Shown in pieces: positions 35,790 through 47,424 of a stretch of 64,000 nucleotides of DNA (its first letter is position 1; each line of letters begins with the position of its first letter). The stretch comes from Neoarius graeffei. Lineage: Eukaryota; Chordata; Actinopteri; Siluriformes; Ariidae. Made by a program: the position numbers and the translations under genes. Location of the stretch: positions 53,937,283 through 54,001,282 of the forward strand of contig NC_083577.1 of assembly GCF_027579695.1 (NCBI RefSeq), read 5' to 3'. The notes under the pieces are model-generated. The model was not told the origin of the DNA and did not search any database. It saw only the letters and a list, made by a program, of their open reading frames with translations.

Positions 35790-36994
35790 ACAGATTACTT
35801 TGCATATCTTTAATTGAACATGTAGTTCTAGATGTCCATCTACCACACCCCAGACTCAGATGATGGGGTGGTAATACTGTAGTTGGTTTTTGTCTCCCCT
35901 GGTGGTGGACGACTGGTTTAGTGCCACATTGCTAATGCGCATGTGTAGACACACCCCACTGCATTATCAGAAGAATGGGAGGGGGGTTAAGAGGAATTAC
36001 AAGCTGCCAGTGCCAAACAGGGGTAAAATGGCTGTTGTTAATCTAGAAAAAGCTGAATTACTTATACAGACCTTTAGGAAAGTCCACAGCTTGGATAATT
36101 TAAAAAAGGAAGCCAGGCAGTGCAGAGGCAGCACGTTAATAATGTACTACAAAATGTTAAAGGAAACAGAGATATTAGAGGAATCACTAGGCTTGCCTTT
36201 CAATAAATTTGAGCTGAGCAGTTGCCAACACTCACCACACCACTCCTGAGAGAGATAGAATACGTTACAAAATGCTAGCAAATATGACTGATATGCTGGA
36301 CATAGTACTTAAACTGTTTAATAGGACCTAGGATACTGGTCAGCTCCTTTCAGAGTGAAAACAGGCAACAATAGTGCCCATGCTAAAACCTGGCAAAGAC
36401 ACATCAGACCCCTCTAGTGGCAATTGCTTTAACTTCTTACCTATGCAAAACCATGGAACGAATGGTCACAGAGATTAACATGGTTAATAGAAAGTGTCTG
36501 TGCATGTGTGTGTTTACTGCTTCAGATCAGTTAAATGCAGAGAGGAATTTTCACTGTATTTAAGTGTACATGTGATATAGTTCTTCTAAAGCCTTCTTGT
36601 TCTTCTAAAGCCCTCTTATCTCCGTGCCAAAGTGCATTCCATAGAGGCCAGAATACAATGGATTCGGCACTGTGTTTGGAATCAGACATCAGAAAGTTTC
36701 AGGTCAATAAAGAAGTAGTGATAGACGTCTTCTTTGATGTGGAGAAAGTGTATGACATGCTCTGGAAAGAAGGACTACTTATTAAACTAAAGTTACTGGC
36801 CACCGGTGGTAGAGCATATAATTGGGTCATAAACTATATATCTGACAGGAAAATCCAATTAAGAGTAGGCGGTAAACATTCTAGGATGTACACTGTGGAG
36901 AATGGAACCCTGCGAGGCAGTGTATGTAGCCCATTATTATTCAATATAATGACATTTTCTCCCAAGTTGAACCAAAAATAGAGAAATCTTTATA

Positions 36995-38581
36995 CAGTGG
37001 GGCAAAAAAGTATTTTAGTCACCAGTTGTGCAAGTTCTCCCACTTAAAGATGAGAGAGGCCTGTAATTTTCATCATAGGTATACCTCAACTATGAGGGAC
37101 AAAATGAGGGAAAAAAAATCCAGAAAATCACTGTCTGATTTTTAAAGAATTTATTTGCAAATTATGGTGGAAAATAAGTATTTGGTCAATAACAAAAGTT
37201 CATCTCAATACTTTGTTATATACCCTTTGTTGGCAATGACAGAGATCAAATGTTTTCTTTGTCTTCACAAGGTTTTCACACACTGTTGCTGGTATTTTGG
37301 CCCATTCCTCCATGCAGATCTCCTCTAGAGCAGTGATGTTTTGGGGCTGTCGCTGGGCAACACGGACTTTCAACTCCCTCCAAAGATTTTCTATGGGGTT
37401 GAGATCTGGAGACTGGCTAGGTCACTCCAGGACCTTGAAATGCTTCTTACGAAGCCACTCCTTTGTTGCCCAGGCGGTGTGTTTGGGATCATTGTCATGC
37501 TGAAAGACCCAGCCATGTTTCATCTTCAATGCCCTTGCTGATGGAAGGAGGTTTTCACTCAAAATCTCACGATACATGGCCCCATTCATTCTTTCCTTTA
37601 CACGGATCAGTCGTCCTGGTCCCTTTGCAGAAAAACAGCCCCAAAGCATGATGTTTCCACCCCCATGCTTCACAGTAGGTATGGTGTTCTTTGGATGCAA
37701 CTCAGCATTCTTTCTCCTCCAAACACAAGTTGAGTTTTTACCAAAAAGTTCTATTTTGGTTTCATCTGACCATATGACATTCTCCCAATCCTCTTCTGGA
37801 TCATCCAAATGCTCTCTAGCAAACTTCAGAAGGGCCTGGACATGTACTGGCTTAAGCAGGGGGACACGTCTGGCACTGCAGGATTTGAGTCCCTGGCGGC
37901 GTAGTCTGTTACTGATGGTAGCCTTTGTTACTTTGGTCCCAGCTCTCTGCAGGTCATTCACTAGGTCCCCCCGTGTGGTTCTGGGATTTTTGCTCACCGT
38001 TCTTGTGATCATTTTGACCCCACGGGGTGAGATCTTGCGTGGAGCCCCAGATCGAGGGAGATTATCAGTGGTCTTGTATGTCTTCCATTTTCTAATAATT
38101 GCTCCCACAGTTGATTTCTTCACACCAAGCTGCTTACCTATTGCAGATTCAGTCTTCCCAGCCTGGTGCAGGTCTACAATTTTGTTTCTGGTGTCCTTTG
38201 ACAGCTCTTTGGTCTTGGCCATAGTGGAGTTTGGAGTGTGACTGTTTGAGGTTGTGGACAGGTGTCTTTTATACTGATAATGAGTTCAAACAGGTGCCAT
38301 TAATCCAGGTAACGAGTGGAGGACAGAGGAGCCTCTTGAAGTTGTTACAGGTCTGTGAGAGCCAGAAATCTTGCTTGTTTGTAGGTGACCAAATACTTAT
38401 TTTACCGAGGAATTTACCAATTAATTCATTAAAAATCCTACAATGTGATTTCCTGGATTCTTTACCCCCATTCTGTCTCTCATAGTTGAAGTGTACCTAT
38501 GATCAAAATTACAGGCCTCATCTTTTTAAGTGGGAGAACTTGCACAATTGGTGGCTGACTAAATACTTTTTTGCCCCACTG
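36995..38581 (-). mobile_element. Tc1-like transposon, family B, copy 2 (inactive)
   Basis: TA at 36993-36994 and 38582-38583. Transposase from 38222 on the minus strand. It is intact through [10 protein letters not shown] and [12 protein letters not shown] up to KHFKVLE, where the Trp of [12 protein letters not shown] has become TGA (about 37420). A 2-bp loss near 37258 shifts the last 20 or so residues. The frame upstream, including the point where copy 1 is shifted, is open for 266 residues. Inserted in the RT active-site codon of the I-type LINE. Confidence 0.95.
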
Positions 38582-40860
38582 TATGCGGACGACTGGGCTC
38601 AGTGGATAAGAGGCCATAATGTGCAATATATCAACAATAAAATGTAAGCTGCGGTCAACAAAGTGGAAATATGGGCAAATAAATGGGGATTCAAATAATC
38701 AATAGCCAAAACACTAGTCTGTTTCTCAAGGAGGCATCACACCCATGTGTCTTACATTGTACGGACAACCATTTGAACAAGTGAAATCTGTGAGATTTCT
38801 CAGGGTCTGATTTAATGAAAGCCTCACATGGAGTACTCGCCTAAATAAAAGTTAAAAGGTTATCAATGTTCTCTGCTGCCTATCAGGCCAGGAATGTGGG
38901 TCAAGCAGAGCTTCATTACAAAGATCAGAGCTTCGTGCTCATGAGATCAGTATTTGATTATGGATGCACAGCTTATATGCCAGCAGCAGAGTCCAATCTT
39001 AAGAAATTAGATGTACTATAAGCTCAAGCCCTGGGAATCTGCAGTGGAGCATTTAAGATGTCTCTAGTGCCAGTGATGCAAGTGGAATTAGGAGAAATGC
39101 TGCTGAGAATCAGAAGAGTGAAGTTAATGCTGGCATACTGGGTTAACCTCCAAGGGACAGTGTGTTAACATACTGCTGGGAACGTAATGAGTCAAGTCTC
39201 ATAAGCTTTCGCTGGATAGGAAATGTTAAGGTGGAAAGTATTGGACTGCACCTTCTACAGTACAATCCTGCAGTCCCAATCCCTTCCATTCCTCCCTGGT
39301 TATTCCCCTTGCTAAACGTAAACTTGAACATACAGCAAGAATTGAAGGACAAGGCAGAAATATTTCCAACATGGTATATAGTCCAGAAATATTTTGATAA
39401 TCATTTTCCAAAACCAGTGTTCATATTCACAGATGGCTCCAAAGATCCTGACACAGGGCATACAGGTGCAGCAGTATACAGGCATTAAAAAAGGGTCACA
39501 GACCACCTGTCAGTATATGCTGTAGAGCTATTGGCAATACTGTTCGCCCTATAGTGGAAAGAGGAGAGAGGAATAAATAATTCTGGAGGTTAAGGGAATG
39601 TTAGTCGGCTTCCTTTAGGTCCCTGCCCACGTCAGCGTGAAAGAAAATCTGGTCAAACAGACACTTAGAACCATGCAAGTAGGCCTAAAAATTCCATTAA
39701 GGAAAGCTGAAGCCAATACATATTTCAGAAACTACACACAATCAGTATGGCAGGTATACTGGGATGATAAGGAAACTGGAAGACATCTGTATAAAATACA
39801 AACACATGTTGGTGCTGGGAGGTCAAAGTTCAGGAATAGGTGGGATGACAGTATCATCACTCATCTGAGAATAGGACATGCATATACGACTATACATTAT
39901 ACAAAATAGGCAAGCACCCAACTGGGAAGTGCTTACATTGTGACCAACAAGAAACGATTGAGCATGTATTACTTCAATGTGAGAAATACAATGCCAACAG
40001 GAATCATCAACTTCAATCATTAAGGGAGATAAAGCACTATGATATCTCATTATCTAGCCTCTGGGGGAATACAGTGCCCTCCACAATTATTGGCACCCAT
40101 TGTAAAGATGAGTAAAAAGGGTTAGAAAAAAATTCACCTTTTGGTGAAGTAGCTTCATCTCACAGTGGAAAAAAAAGAGAAAAATCCAGCCTTTAATTGA
40201 AAAACAAATCCCTCGTTAAGAAATAGCCTAATTATTTTCAACAAGAACACATGCCACTATTATTGACACGCCTGTATTTACTACTTTGTACAACCTCCCT
40301 TTGCACGGAGTCTTTTCCTATAAAATTTTATAAGGTTGGAGATACAGAGCAGGGCATCTGAGACCATTCCTCTTTACACAATCTCTCCAGATCATCCAGG
40401 GTCCAAGGCCCTCTCTTGCGCACTCTCCTCTTCAGCTCACTCCACAGGTGTTCAATGGGGTTTAGGACAAATGCTTCGGATTATTGTCCTGCTGGATGAT
40501 CCATTGACAACCCAGTTTTAGTTTCCTAAAACAGTCAGATTTTGATTTAAAATGTCCTGGTATTTCATGGAGTCCATGATGCCATGAACCCAAACAAGGT
40601 TTCCAAGATCTCTGGAGGGAAAACAGCCCAAAACATCACATAACTTCCACCATATTTTATAGTTGGGATTGGGTTCTTCTCATTATAGCCATCCTTCTTT
40701 TTACACCAAACCCACATTGAGTGTTTATTGCCAAAAAGCTCCATTTTTTTTTTTATTACATCAGACCATAGAACGTGGTTCCAGGCAAAGTTGTATTAGC
40801 GTTTCGCAAACTTCAGGTGCTTACATTTGTGGTTAACTGACAGAATAGGGTTTTTTCTGG

Positions 40861-41292
40861 CATACCTTACGAATACACTTCTCCCTTTTTGTTGAAAATA
40901 ATTATTTCTTGATGAAGGATTTGTTTTTCTCTGACTAAATATATTTCAATTAAACTAGATGGCCTTTCAATTTCATAAAATTGGTGAAATTTAGTTCCCT
41001 CTGAAATTTGGTCATTGTGATATATATGCTTACTTCTGCAATATCGCAAATCCCCCCTCCCCCACACACAAACAAACAAAAAAACATAAAAACCCACAGG
41101 CCATTCTGTGGCTGGGAAGTTATTTAAATTGAAGGGATTCCCAAGCAAATAATGTGCATGAAATCGCTTGCTTCAAGCAGACAGAGGAAGTCTGTGTGCA
41201 CATGTGCAGGTTTACCTGCTTCTTTTCCTTCTTTTGGGTTTAACACACTGAGTGCTCTCTCTAAAATTTATTTTTTTTTTTTACACATATAT
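40861..41292. other. Unassigned inserted sequence
   Basis: Lies inside the family C Tc1 element. No coding motif or terminal repeat is recognised; there is a T-run just before the SINE fragment. Confidence 0.4.
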
Positions 41293-41602
41293 AAGGTCCG
41301 GGTTTGAGCCCCGTGGCCGGCGAGGGCCTTTCTGTGCGGAATTTGCATGTTCTCCCCGTGTCTGCGTGGGTTTCCTCCGGGTGCTCCAGTTTCCCCCACA
41401 GTCCAAAGACATGCAGGTTAGGTTAACTGGTGACTCTAAATTGACCGTAGGTGTGAGTGTGAATGGTTGTCTGTGTCAGCCCTGTGATGACCTGGCGACT
41501 TGTCCAGGGTGTACCCTGCCTTTTGCCCGTAGTCAGCTGGGATAGGCTCCAGCTTGCCTGCGACCCTGTAGAAGGATAAAGCGGCTAGAGATAATGAGAT
41601 GT
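41293..41602 (+). mobile_element. SINE lacking its tRNA-like head
   Basis: Starts within the B-box segment (ggtccgggtttgagcccc) and runs to gagataatgagatg. It is abutted directly by the L1 fragment. The first 40-50 bases of the family are absent, which suggests a 5'-truncated insertion. Confidence 0.88.
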
Positions 41603-43035
41603 ATATTTTCCAGTTTTTATGGAGGAATAAAACTCAGTATATTAGAAGGTCCCAACTCGTTAAGGAGTATGACAAGGGTGGTATTAAAGCTCCAGAATTT
41701 GAATCGATCGGCACCTTTAGAATAAACTGGATAAAACCTTGTCTGTCACAGCCAAATTCAATGTGGTTTCACATCCCAAGGTCTTTGTTTAAGAAAATGG
41801 GAAGTTTAGATTTTATTTTGAAATGTGATTTTGATGTGAACAGGATCCCTATAAAGTTGTCTAATTTTCATAAACAGATTCTTCATTTTTGGAAAATGAT
41901 ATTCACCCACAATTTTTCTCCTCATAGTTCAACTTTATGGAACAACAGAGTAATCACAATAAACAGGAAATTAGTCTTCAAAAGTAATTGGTTTGAAAGA
42001 AGCATTATATTTGTAACTGATTTAATGGATCGTAATGGTATCATTTTAAGTTACACAGACTTTATAGAAAAATATAACTTAAATTGTACTCAAAGAGAAT
42101 ATAACAATGTATAATGTGATTCCTTTACCTTTGATCCAGTTGATTCACAATTTAGTATACAATAATCCTTTAACAGTACTACCAAATCTATTGACTGGAG
42201 AATATAATCTGACTGATAAAAAATGTAATAAGTTCATTAGTAATGTTTTGAAATCCAAAATGTTTCATGATTATTGCAGAGGGATAACTTGGCAGGGTTC
42301 TAATTTGGTAACTCCGGGCACTTTAAAAACAAAACATATTCAAAATTTATTAAATGGCCTATTTTGCCTAAAGTTAAAGAAACACATTTCAAAATCATCA
42401 ATAAGATTTATCCTGTGGCAGAGTTTCAAAAAAAAAAAAAAGATTTAATTTTGAGGTGGATCAGTGTTCCTTCTGCAATAATGATGAAACACTGGAGCAT
42501 TTGTTTTATGTCCTGTATCTCATTGTTTTTGGTCAGATATACATAACTGGGTATCACTTAAAATTAATGATGTTCCATCCTTTGAATTATATCATATTTT
42601 CTACATGGATAATTTGCCCTCTTCTGTTTCGGACATTATTAACATAATTTTATTAAGGGGTAAATATCATATTCACTGTGCAAAATGGAGAAACTGTAAG
42701 CCCTCCTTCCCTGGATTTATTAATGACTTTAAAATGTTTTTCTTGTCTCTCAAAAAAATAGACTGTAAAATTGCAAGAAAAACAAGTATAGACATTGCTC
42801 GTTATGTTATTGTAATTTATGAATCCTTTTCCTTTTGTGTCTCTGCTCCGTTATATGTTCATTTAATTGCCTAATTTAAAATGTAATTTATATGCACCTT
42901 GTTTTTTTTTGTTTGATTTGTTTGTTTGTTTGTTTGTTTTTCTCTTGCATGTATCCCCTAATCTTTAATTTTAATCCATATCCTCCCTGAGAGTTTGTAC
43001 ATTTTCCTTTGTTTAATAAAAAAAAAGTGGGAAAA
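41603..43035 (+). mobile_element. L1/Tx1-type LINE 3' fragment
   Basis: Encodes the region after the RT: FLWRNKTQYIRRSQL, YDKGGIKAPEFES, FRINWIKPCLSQPNS, then the part with NLVYNNPLTVLPNLL (42135-42195) and the Cys-type end (CSFCNNDETLEHLFY near 42465). It ends with a (TTTG)n run and an A-rich tail near 43015-43040. The frame is broken at about 42110, 42420 and beyond. It is 5'-truncated and fused to the SINE tail on its left. Confidence 0.85.
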
Positions 43036-43514
43036 AAAAAACGAGATATATGCATGCCGGTGATTTTATGGCAGCTGGCATCCAGTGTTGCATTACTGCC
43101 ATCTACAGGTTTACCTTTGACCGTGCACTCACACTTCCATCATTCTGTCGCTAAACGAACAGCTGATCACGCCGAGGTGCTTTGGTCCAGCGTTTCCTTC
43201 CCTTCACAACATAACATCTTTCTTCTCGCTTTCTGTTACTGTAGTCGGTCTTTCACGTTTCATTTGTGTCCTCCATTTTCCTCTCCTGTTTCAAATTTGT
43301 ATCCCACAACACCTTGCGCGAACGGGAAATCCCACCACGTGATGCATGACGTAGTATCTTGAATTGGGTCATGGTGAAGCAAGAAAAAGTAGCGGAGAAT
43401 TTCGGGCCACGTGGCTATTAAAAAAAAGGAACAATTAATGAATTGAGGGCCACGTGGCCCTAAATTCATTAATTGTTCTATTTAAAAAAAACAAACAAAA
43501 AACTTTGGAAGTCT
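43036..43514. other. Unassigned noncoding sequence with palindrome
   Basis: No gene recognised. It includes repeated gggccacgtggc words near 43404, 43448 and the perfect-looking palindrome described separately. Confidence 0.4.
43429..43478. repeat. 50-bp near-perfect palindrome
   Basis: The 25-bp arms meet at ggccacgtggcc with no spacer. Only one base pair mismatches (the g of aattg against the corresponding arm). It has an E-box-like CACGTG centre. It may be two fused element termini. Confidence 0.8.
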
Positions 43515-44169
43515 CATCTCATTATCTGTAGCCGCTTTATCCTGTTCTACAGGGTCGCAGGCAAGCTGGAGCCTATCCCAGCTGACTACGGGCGAAAGGC
43601 GGGGTACACCCAGGGGCGCAGATACGTTTTTTGAACTGGGGGGGACAAAGCTGCCAGCAAACCAACCCCACCCCCAACATGTGTTGTCAACATGTGTTGA
43701 CTTTCTAACTATGCCTGTGTGTTGCGTGAGCGGCAGTCAGTCAACAACTCTTCGCAAAGTTTCCTTATGAAACAATATGCTCGCTGAAATTATGGCAGGG
43801 AACGCCAGATTAAACATTAAAACTGCCTTCTGAGCACTGTATCTACAGGCTACCAAAAAGGCATCTCTACTCCGTACGATTTTACTTTCACTACGACATT
43901 ACTTTGAACAGACTATCAAAAAATTGCAAGGTGATATGATAAAGTAAGGCACAGTTTACTTAGTCGTTGTTTTTTGAAAAAACGATGCAATCGTTTTCTG
44001 CCTTTTCGGTTTGGCACCCTTCATCATGCCGTGTTGGGGTCCTGAACTAGGAGCTGTCCCCGATATGCCTGTCAAACTTGTTGTGGGTAACCATAGCAAC
44101 CAAGCTCGAGCTCGCAACCTGTCCAGTCTGCGCAGCTCAATCAACCGAATATCAGTCTTTGTTTTGATT

Positions 44170-45627
44170 TACCGTAAAATACCAAATAATAGCCCGGGCG
44201 ATTATTTGTCTCAATCACGTAAGAGACCCGGCGCGTATTAGAGACTAGGCGGCTATTTGGAACAGGCGATTAATTCCTTCTTCACAAACACCTTCCCCAA
44301 AATCTACCTCAAAACGGGGAAAAATCATTCTCAGATAGGCCTACTTTTAACCAGTATAACTTACAGTTTGTTTAGAGTTAGATTACAGATAGCACGGTGC
44401 CGACTTCGGGGAATTTTGAAGACGCAGAATGCATCTTCGCATGGCACAGTCAGGGTGGATAAAGGATAAATCACACACCTTTTCCTGTTAATGACTAGTT
44501 AAGCGCATGCTTTACAAAATAATCAAGAAACCACACCATTGTCTGTGCGCAGCACTGTGATTTAATTACTCTGCAAAGTTATGGTCACTTGCTATCACCC
44601 TCACCCATGCAGCCTCCACCCTTTGCGCTTCGCAATGTCTGTCAATCTGAAATTGCATGGAGGGCGCGACGTTGAAGCAACATAATTAGGGTGCGAAGTG
44701 TCAAACCAAAGGGTTTTTTCTTATGCTGAAAAATAAGTGACCTGCAGTGGCTACATACTGTCATCTTGCATCACGTTTCTCTCCAAGACGTCTCCCTATT
44801 TGGCCGATATGAGCCTATTCCCCGAGTGAGTTGGTACGGTGGCTCGACCCCGTAGAAAACTTAAAGTTCGGATGAAAGTTAGTTGAATAGGTTACTGACT
44901 TGTAGGCCTACATGTTGCCTGCCTGATGCGTGCTTCTGCCCAACTTGCACGACAGATTACTTGTTGAAAAGGCCCCTTGGATTAGATTGGCCGCGAGCAG
45001 ACTGAAATGCATGTTAGAACGCTCTCACCTTTTTTGTAAAGCGTCTTCCAGATCCGAATGGGTAAGGGCAAGTGAAATGGTATAAGGTCTTTAATAAAAC
45101 TCAGTGTGTGCTTTGACGCATGCATTCGGCAATTTAGGTCGTTTAACAGAAGCAGCAGTCCAACCTTGGAAACCCGCAGTCCTCAATGTCACCACACATG
45201 CTGGCTTTCGTTGGGTATACCCAAAGGGGTGGCTAAGACATCTGTCAAAAGTTACGGAGTTGCATTCCTCAAGAAATATTACGGTAGACCAAGATTATAA
45301 CATTGAAATGGCATGTTTATTATCACGTAACAAAATGTTGTAAACAGTATTATAGAAATAATTTCATTCATTCATTCATTCATTCATTCATTCATTCATA
45401 TTGTTTCGGTAGAAAACTATGCAATGCAAAATCGTTTAAACACCAGAAAACCAGAAAAGTGCTGGGCCTCAAGATTCTAGATAGAACGTTCGGACGCTTT
45501 TTTTTTTTTAGACCCCGGCGAGTATTCGGAACCGGCCTTTATTTGTCACAACACACGCGTATACCCGGCCGTTAAAGGGAACTCGGCGGTTAATTGGAAC
45601 TCGGCTATTATTTGGTATTTTACGGTA
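44170..45627. mobile_element. TIR element nested in the hAT
   Basis: The 25-bp ends begin TACCGTAAAATACC and are exact inverted copies for about 24 bases, ending at TA on both sides. If TA is the duplication the element is 44172-45625. The interior has no recognised protein. It carries (ATTC)n at 45363-45399 and a T-run near 45500. The superfamily is not assigned; a TA target suggests Tc1/mariner-like or similar. Confidence 0.75.
45363..45399. repeat. (ATTC)n microsatellite
   Basis: About nine tandem tetramers within the nested TIR element. Confidence 0.95.
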
Positions 45628-46490
45628 TGTGAGTTGTTGCAACTATGTATGCACTGCTGTGCACCTCAATAAACCGAATGGTAATTAGTCTTTTGATTTT
45701 TCCGTGAGGTTTGCCTTATGCAAAGAAAGACAGCATAGATGTTTTTTCCTCCCTATAAGTGGGGGGGACCGAACGAGGTGAAATTTAAATCTGGGTGGGA
45801 CGAATCCCACCCGTCCCACCCTCTATCTGCACCCATGGGTACACCCTGGACAAGTCGCCAGGTTATCACAGGGCTGACACATAGACACAGACAACCATTC
45901 ACGTTCACACCTACAGTCAATTTAGAGTCACCAGTTAACCTAACCTGCATGTCTTTGGACTGTGGGGGAAACCGGAGCACCCAGAGGAAACCCACGCGGA
46001 CACGGGGAGAACATGCAAACTCCACACAGAAAGGCCCTCGCCGGCCACAGGGCTCGAACCCAGAACCTTCTTGCTGTGCAGCAACCGCGCTAACCACTAC
46101 ACCACTGCGCTCCCCACTTTGGAAGTCTGTGATTCACGTTCAGTAGCTTTCGGTCCACTAAACAAACACAACTGGGTGTCTGGGAAAATTATTTTTATGA
46201 CCTAAACTTGACAAATCTGAAAGACAGTCTACCTTTAAAGGTTGTTTTTTTTTTTTTTTATTGTGAGATGAAGTTACTTCAAAAGGTGGCTTTATTCTAG
46301 CCTGTTTTTTTTTTTTGTTAAACTAATCTTTACAAGGGGTGCCAATAATTGTGGAGTGCACTGTACATCAGTCAAGACATATGGCGATATCAAGTTTCTG
46401 GAAGAGACTCTCCAGTTCAATTGGTGGCGCTAATGTACTCAAGGTAGTTTGCCAACGCCAAAGAAGGAGCAGCAGAAGAAGGAGAGGCTC

Positions 46491-47080
46491 GTCTCGTTCA
46501 CGTCATTGCGAGGGAATTTCGTGGTGGACGCAAAACAAAAAGACAAACAAAAAACTGCAAGAAGAAAGTGGTGCAGGTAAATAACGAAAACATGAACGAC
46601 TGCTTCTTGTTTACGATGCTGTGTTAAAGAGGAGCATGTGAGCCCTTAACCAGTTGTAGGTTTAAAATCTCTGCAAGGTTTTGAATTGTGTGGTAGAGTC
46701 GGCGCGTAGTCGTTGGCAGATATACAGCACCTCTATTAAAGTGCTATATTTTAGCTGGATTGCCTTTTACATTACTGGTATTTAGTAGACGCTGTTCTTA
46801 TTCAGAAGAACGTACAGCATACCCAGAGCAGCCTGGGGAGCAACTGGGGCTTAGGTGCCTTGCTTCACCCATTCCTGCTGGCTCAGGGAATCGAACTAGC
46901 AACCTTTTAGTCCCAAACCTGCGTCTCTACCCATTAGGCCATGGCTATATGGATTAAGTTAATCAACAATATGATCTGATCTCAGTATATAGACTTGGTG
47001 GGTTCAAGACATGAACCTGCTCTCCTGGACCATCGATCGCAGACACTTGCATGTTTAAAAAAGGTAGAGGATTTATGGAC
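46491..47080. other. Noncoding stretch including a second SINE type
   Basis: Between the I-type LINE tail and the duplicated SINEs. No gene is seen apart from the SINE-like block at 46756-46950. Confidence 0.45.
46756..46950 (-). mobile_element. SINE of a second family, minus orientation
   Basis: Starts with gccttttacattactggtat and contains ggggcttaggtgccttgct. It ends with a tRNA-like head read on the minus strand (B box gttcgattccc, then a gcctaatgggta A-box-like stretch). A related ggttaggtgccttgct word recurs at 55390. Confidence 0.6.
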
Positions 47081-47081
47081 T

Positions 47082-47424
47082 CCTCTCATTCATCCTGTTC
47101 TACAGGGTCGCAGGCAAGCTGGAGCCTACCGTATCCCAGCTGACTACGGGCGAAAGGCGGGGTACACCCTGGACAAGTCGCCAGGTCATCCATCACAGGG
47201 CTGATGCATAGATGCAGACAACCATTCACACTCACATTCACACCTACGGTCAATTTAGAGTCACCAGTTAACCTAACCTGCATGTCTTTGGACTGTGGGG
47301 GAAACCGGAGCACCCGGAGGAAACCCACGTGGACAACGTACAAACTTCGCACAGAAAGGCCCTTGAACCCGGACCACCTTGCTGTGAGGTGACAGCGGTA
47401 ACCACTACACCACCGTGCCGCCCT
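47082..47424 (-). mobile_element. SINE, left unit of a tandem pair
   Basis: Has its own duplication, gatttatggact (47070-47081 and 47425-47436). It has lost parts near the head (ggccggcgagg region absent). Confidence 0.9.

Larger units (their letters stand above)
43611..45837 (-). mobile_element. hAT element inside the SINE
   Basis: The ends CAGGGGCGCAGATA and (complement) CATGGGTGCAGATA are flanked by the SINE-derived 8-bp duplication ggtacacc (43603-43610 and 45838-45845). The minus strand near 43960-44025 still encodes a transposase N-terminus typical of hAT (GAKPKRQKTIASFFQK). The dimerisation and catalytic parts are missing, so it is a deletion derivative; a further element is nested in it. 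Confidence 0.88.
43515..46115 (-). mobile_element. SINE interrupted by a hAT element
   Basis: The SINE tail half (43515-43610) and head half (45846-46115) are collinear once the hAT is removed. Its own duplication, actttggaagtct, lies at 43502-43514 and 46116-46128. Confidence 0.93.
40072..46363 (-). mobile_element. Tc1-like transposon, family C, split by 5.3 kb of insertions
   Basis: The left end CAGTGCCCTCCACAATTATT and the right end (complement) CAGTGCACTCCACAATTATT are bounded by TA (40070-40071 and 46364-46365). The minus strand of 40290-40800 is decayed transposase; near 40440 it reads like PIEHLWSELK. Element sequence stops near 40860 and resumes near 46225. It interrupts the 3' end of the I-type LINE. 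Confidence 0.82.
35950..46490 (+). mobile_element. I-type LINE (RT plus RNase H) in three pieces
   Basis: The pieces are about 35950-36992, 38584-40069 and 46366-46490. In order they encode the pre-RT region (EKAELLIQTFRKVHSLDN), RT (QSAFHRGQNTMDSA, DVFFDVEKVYDMLWKEGLL, NGTLRGSVCSPLLF, then YADDW across the first insertion), RNase H (VFIFTDGSKDPDTGHTGAAV near 39420-39478) and a C-terminal region (IGHAYTTIHYTK). The last codons, SLWGNTSVKTYGDIKFLEE, span the second insertion and end at taa 46431-46433. The tail is agaagaagg-rich. RNase H places it in the I group (Nimb-like). It is 5'-truncated, with several stops. Confidence 0.82.
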
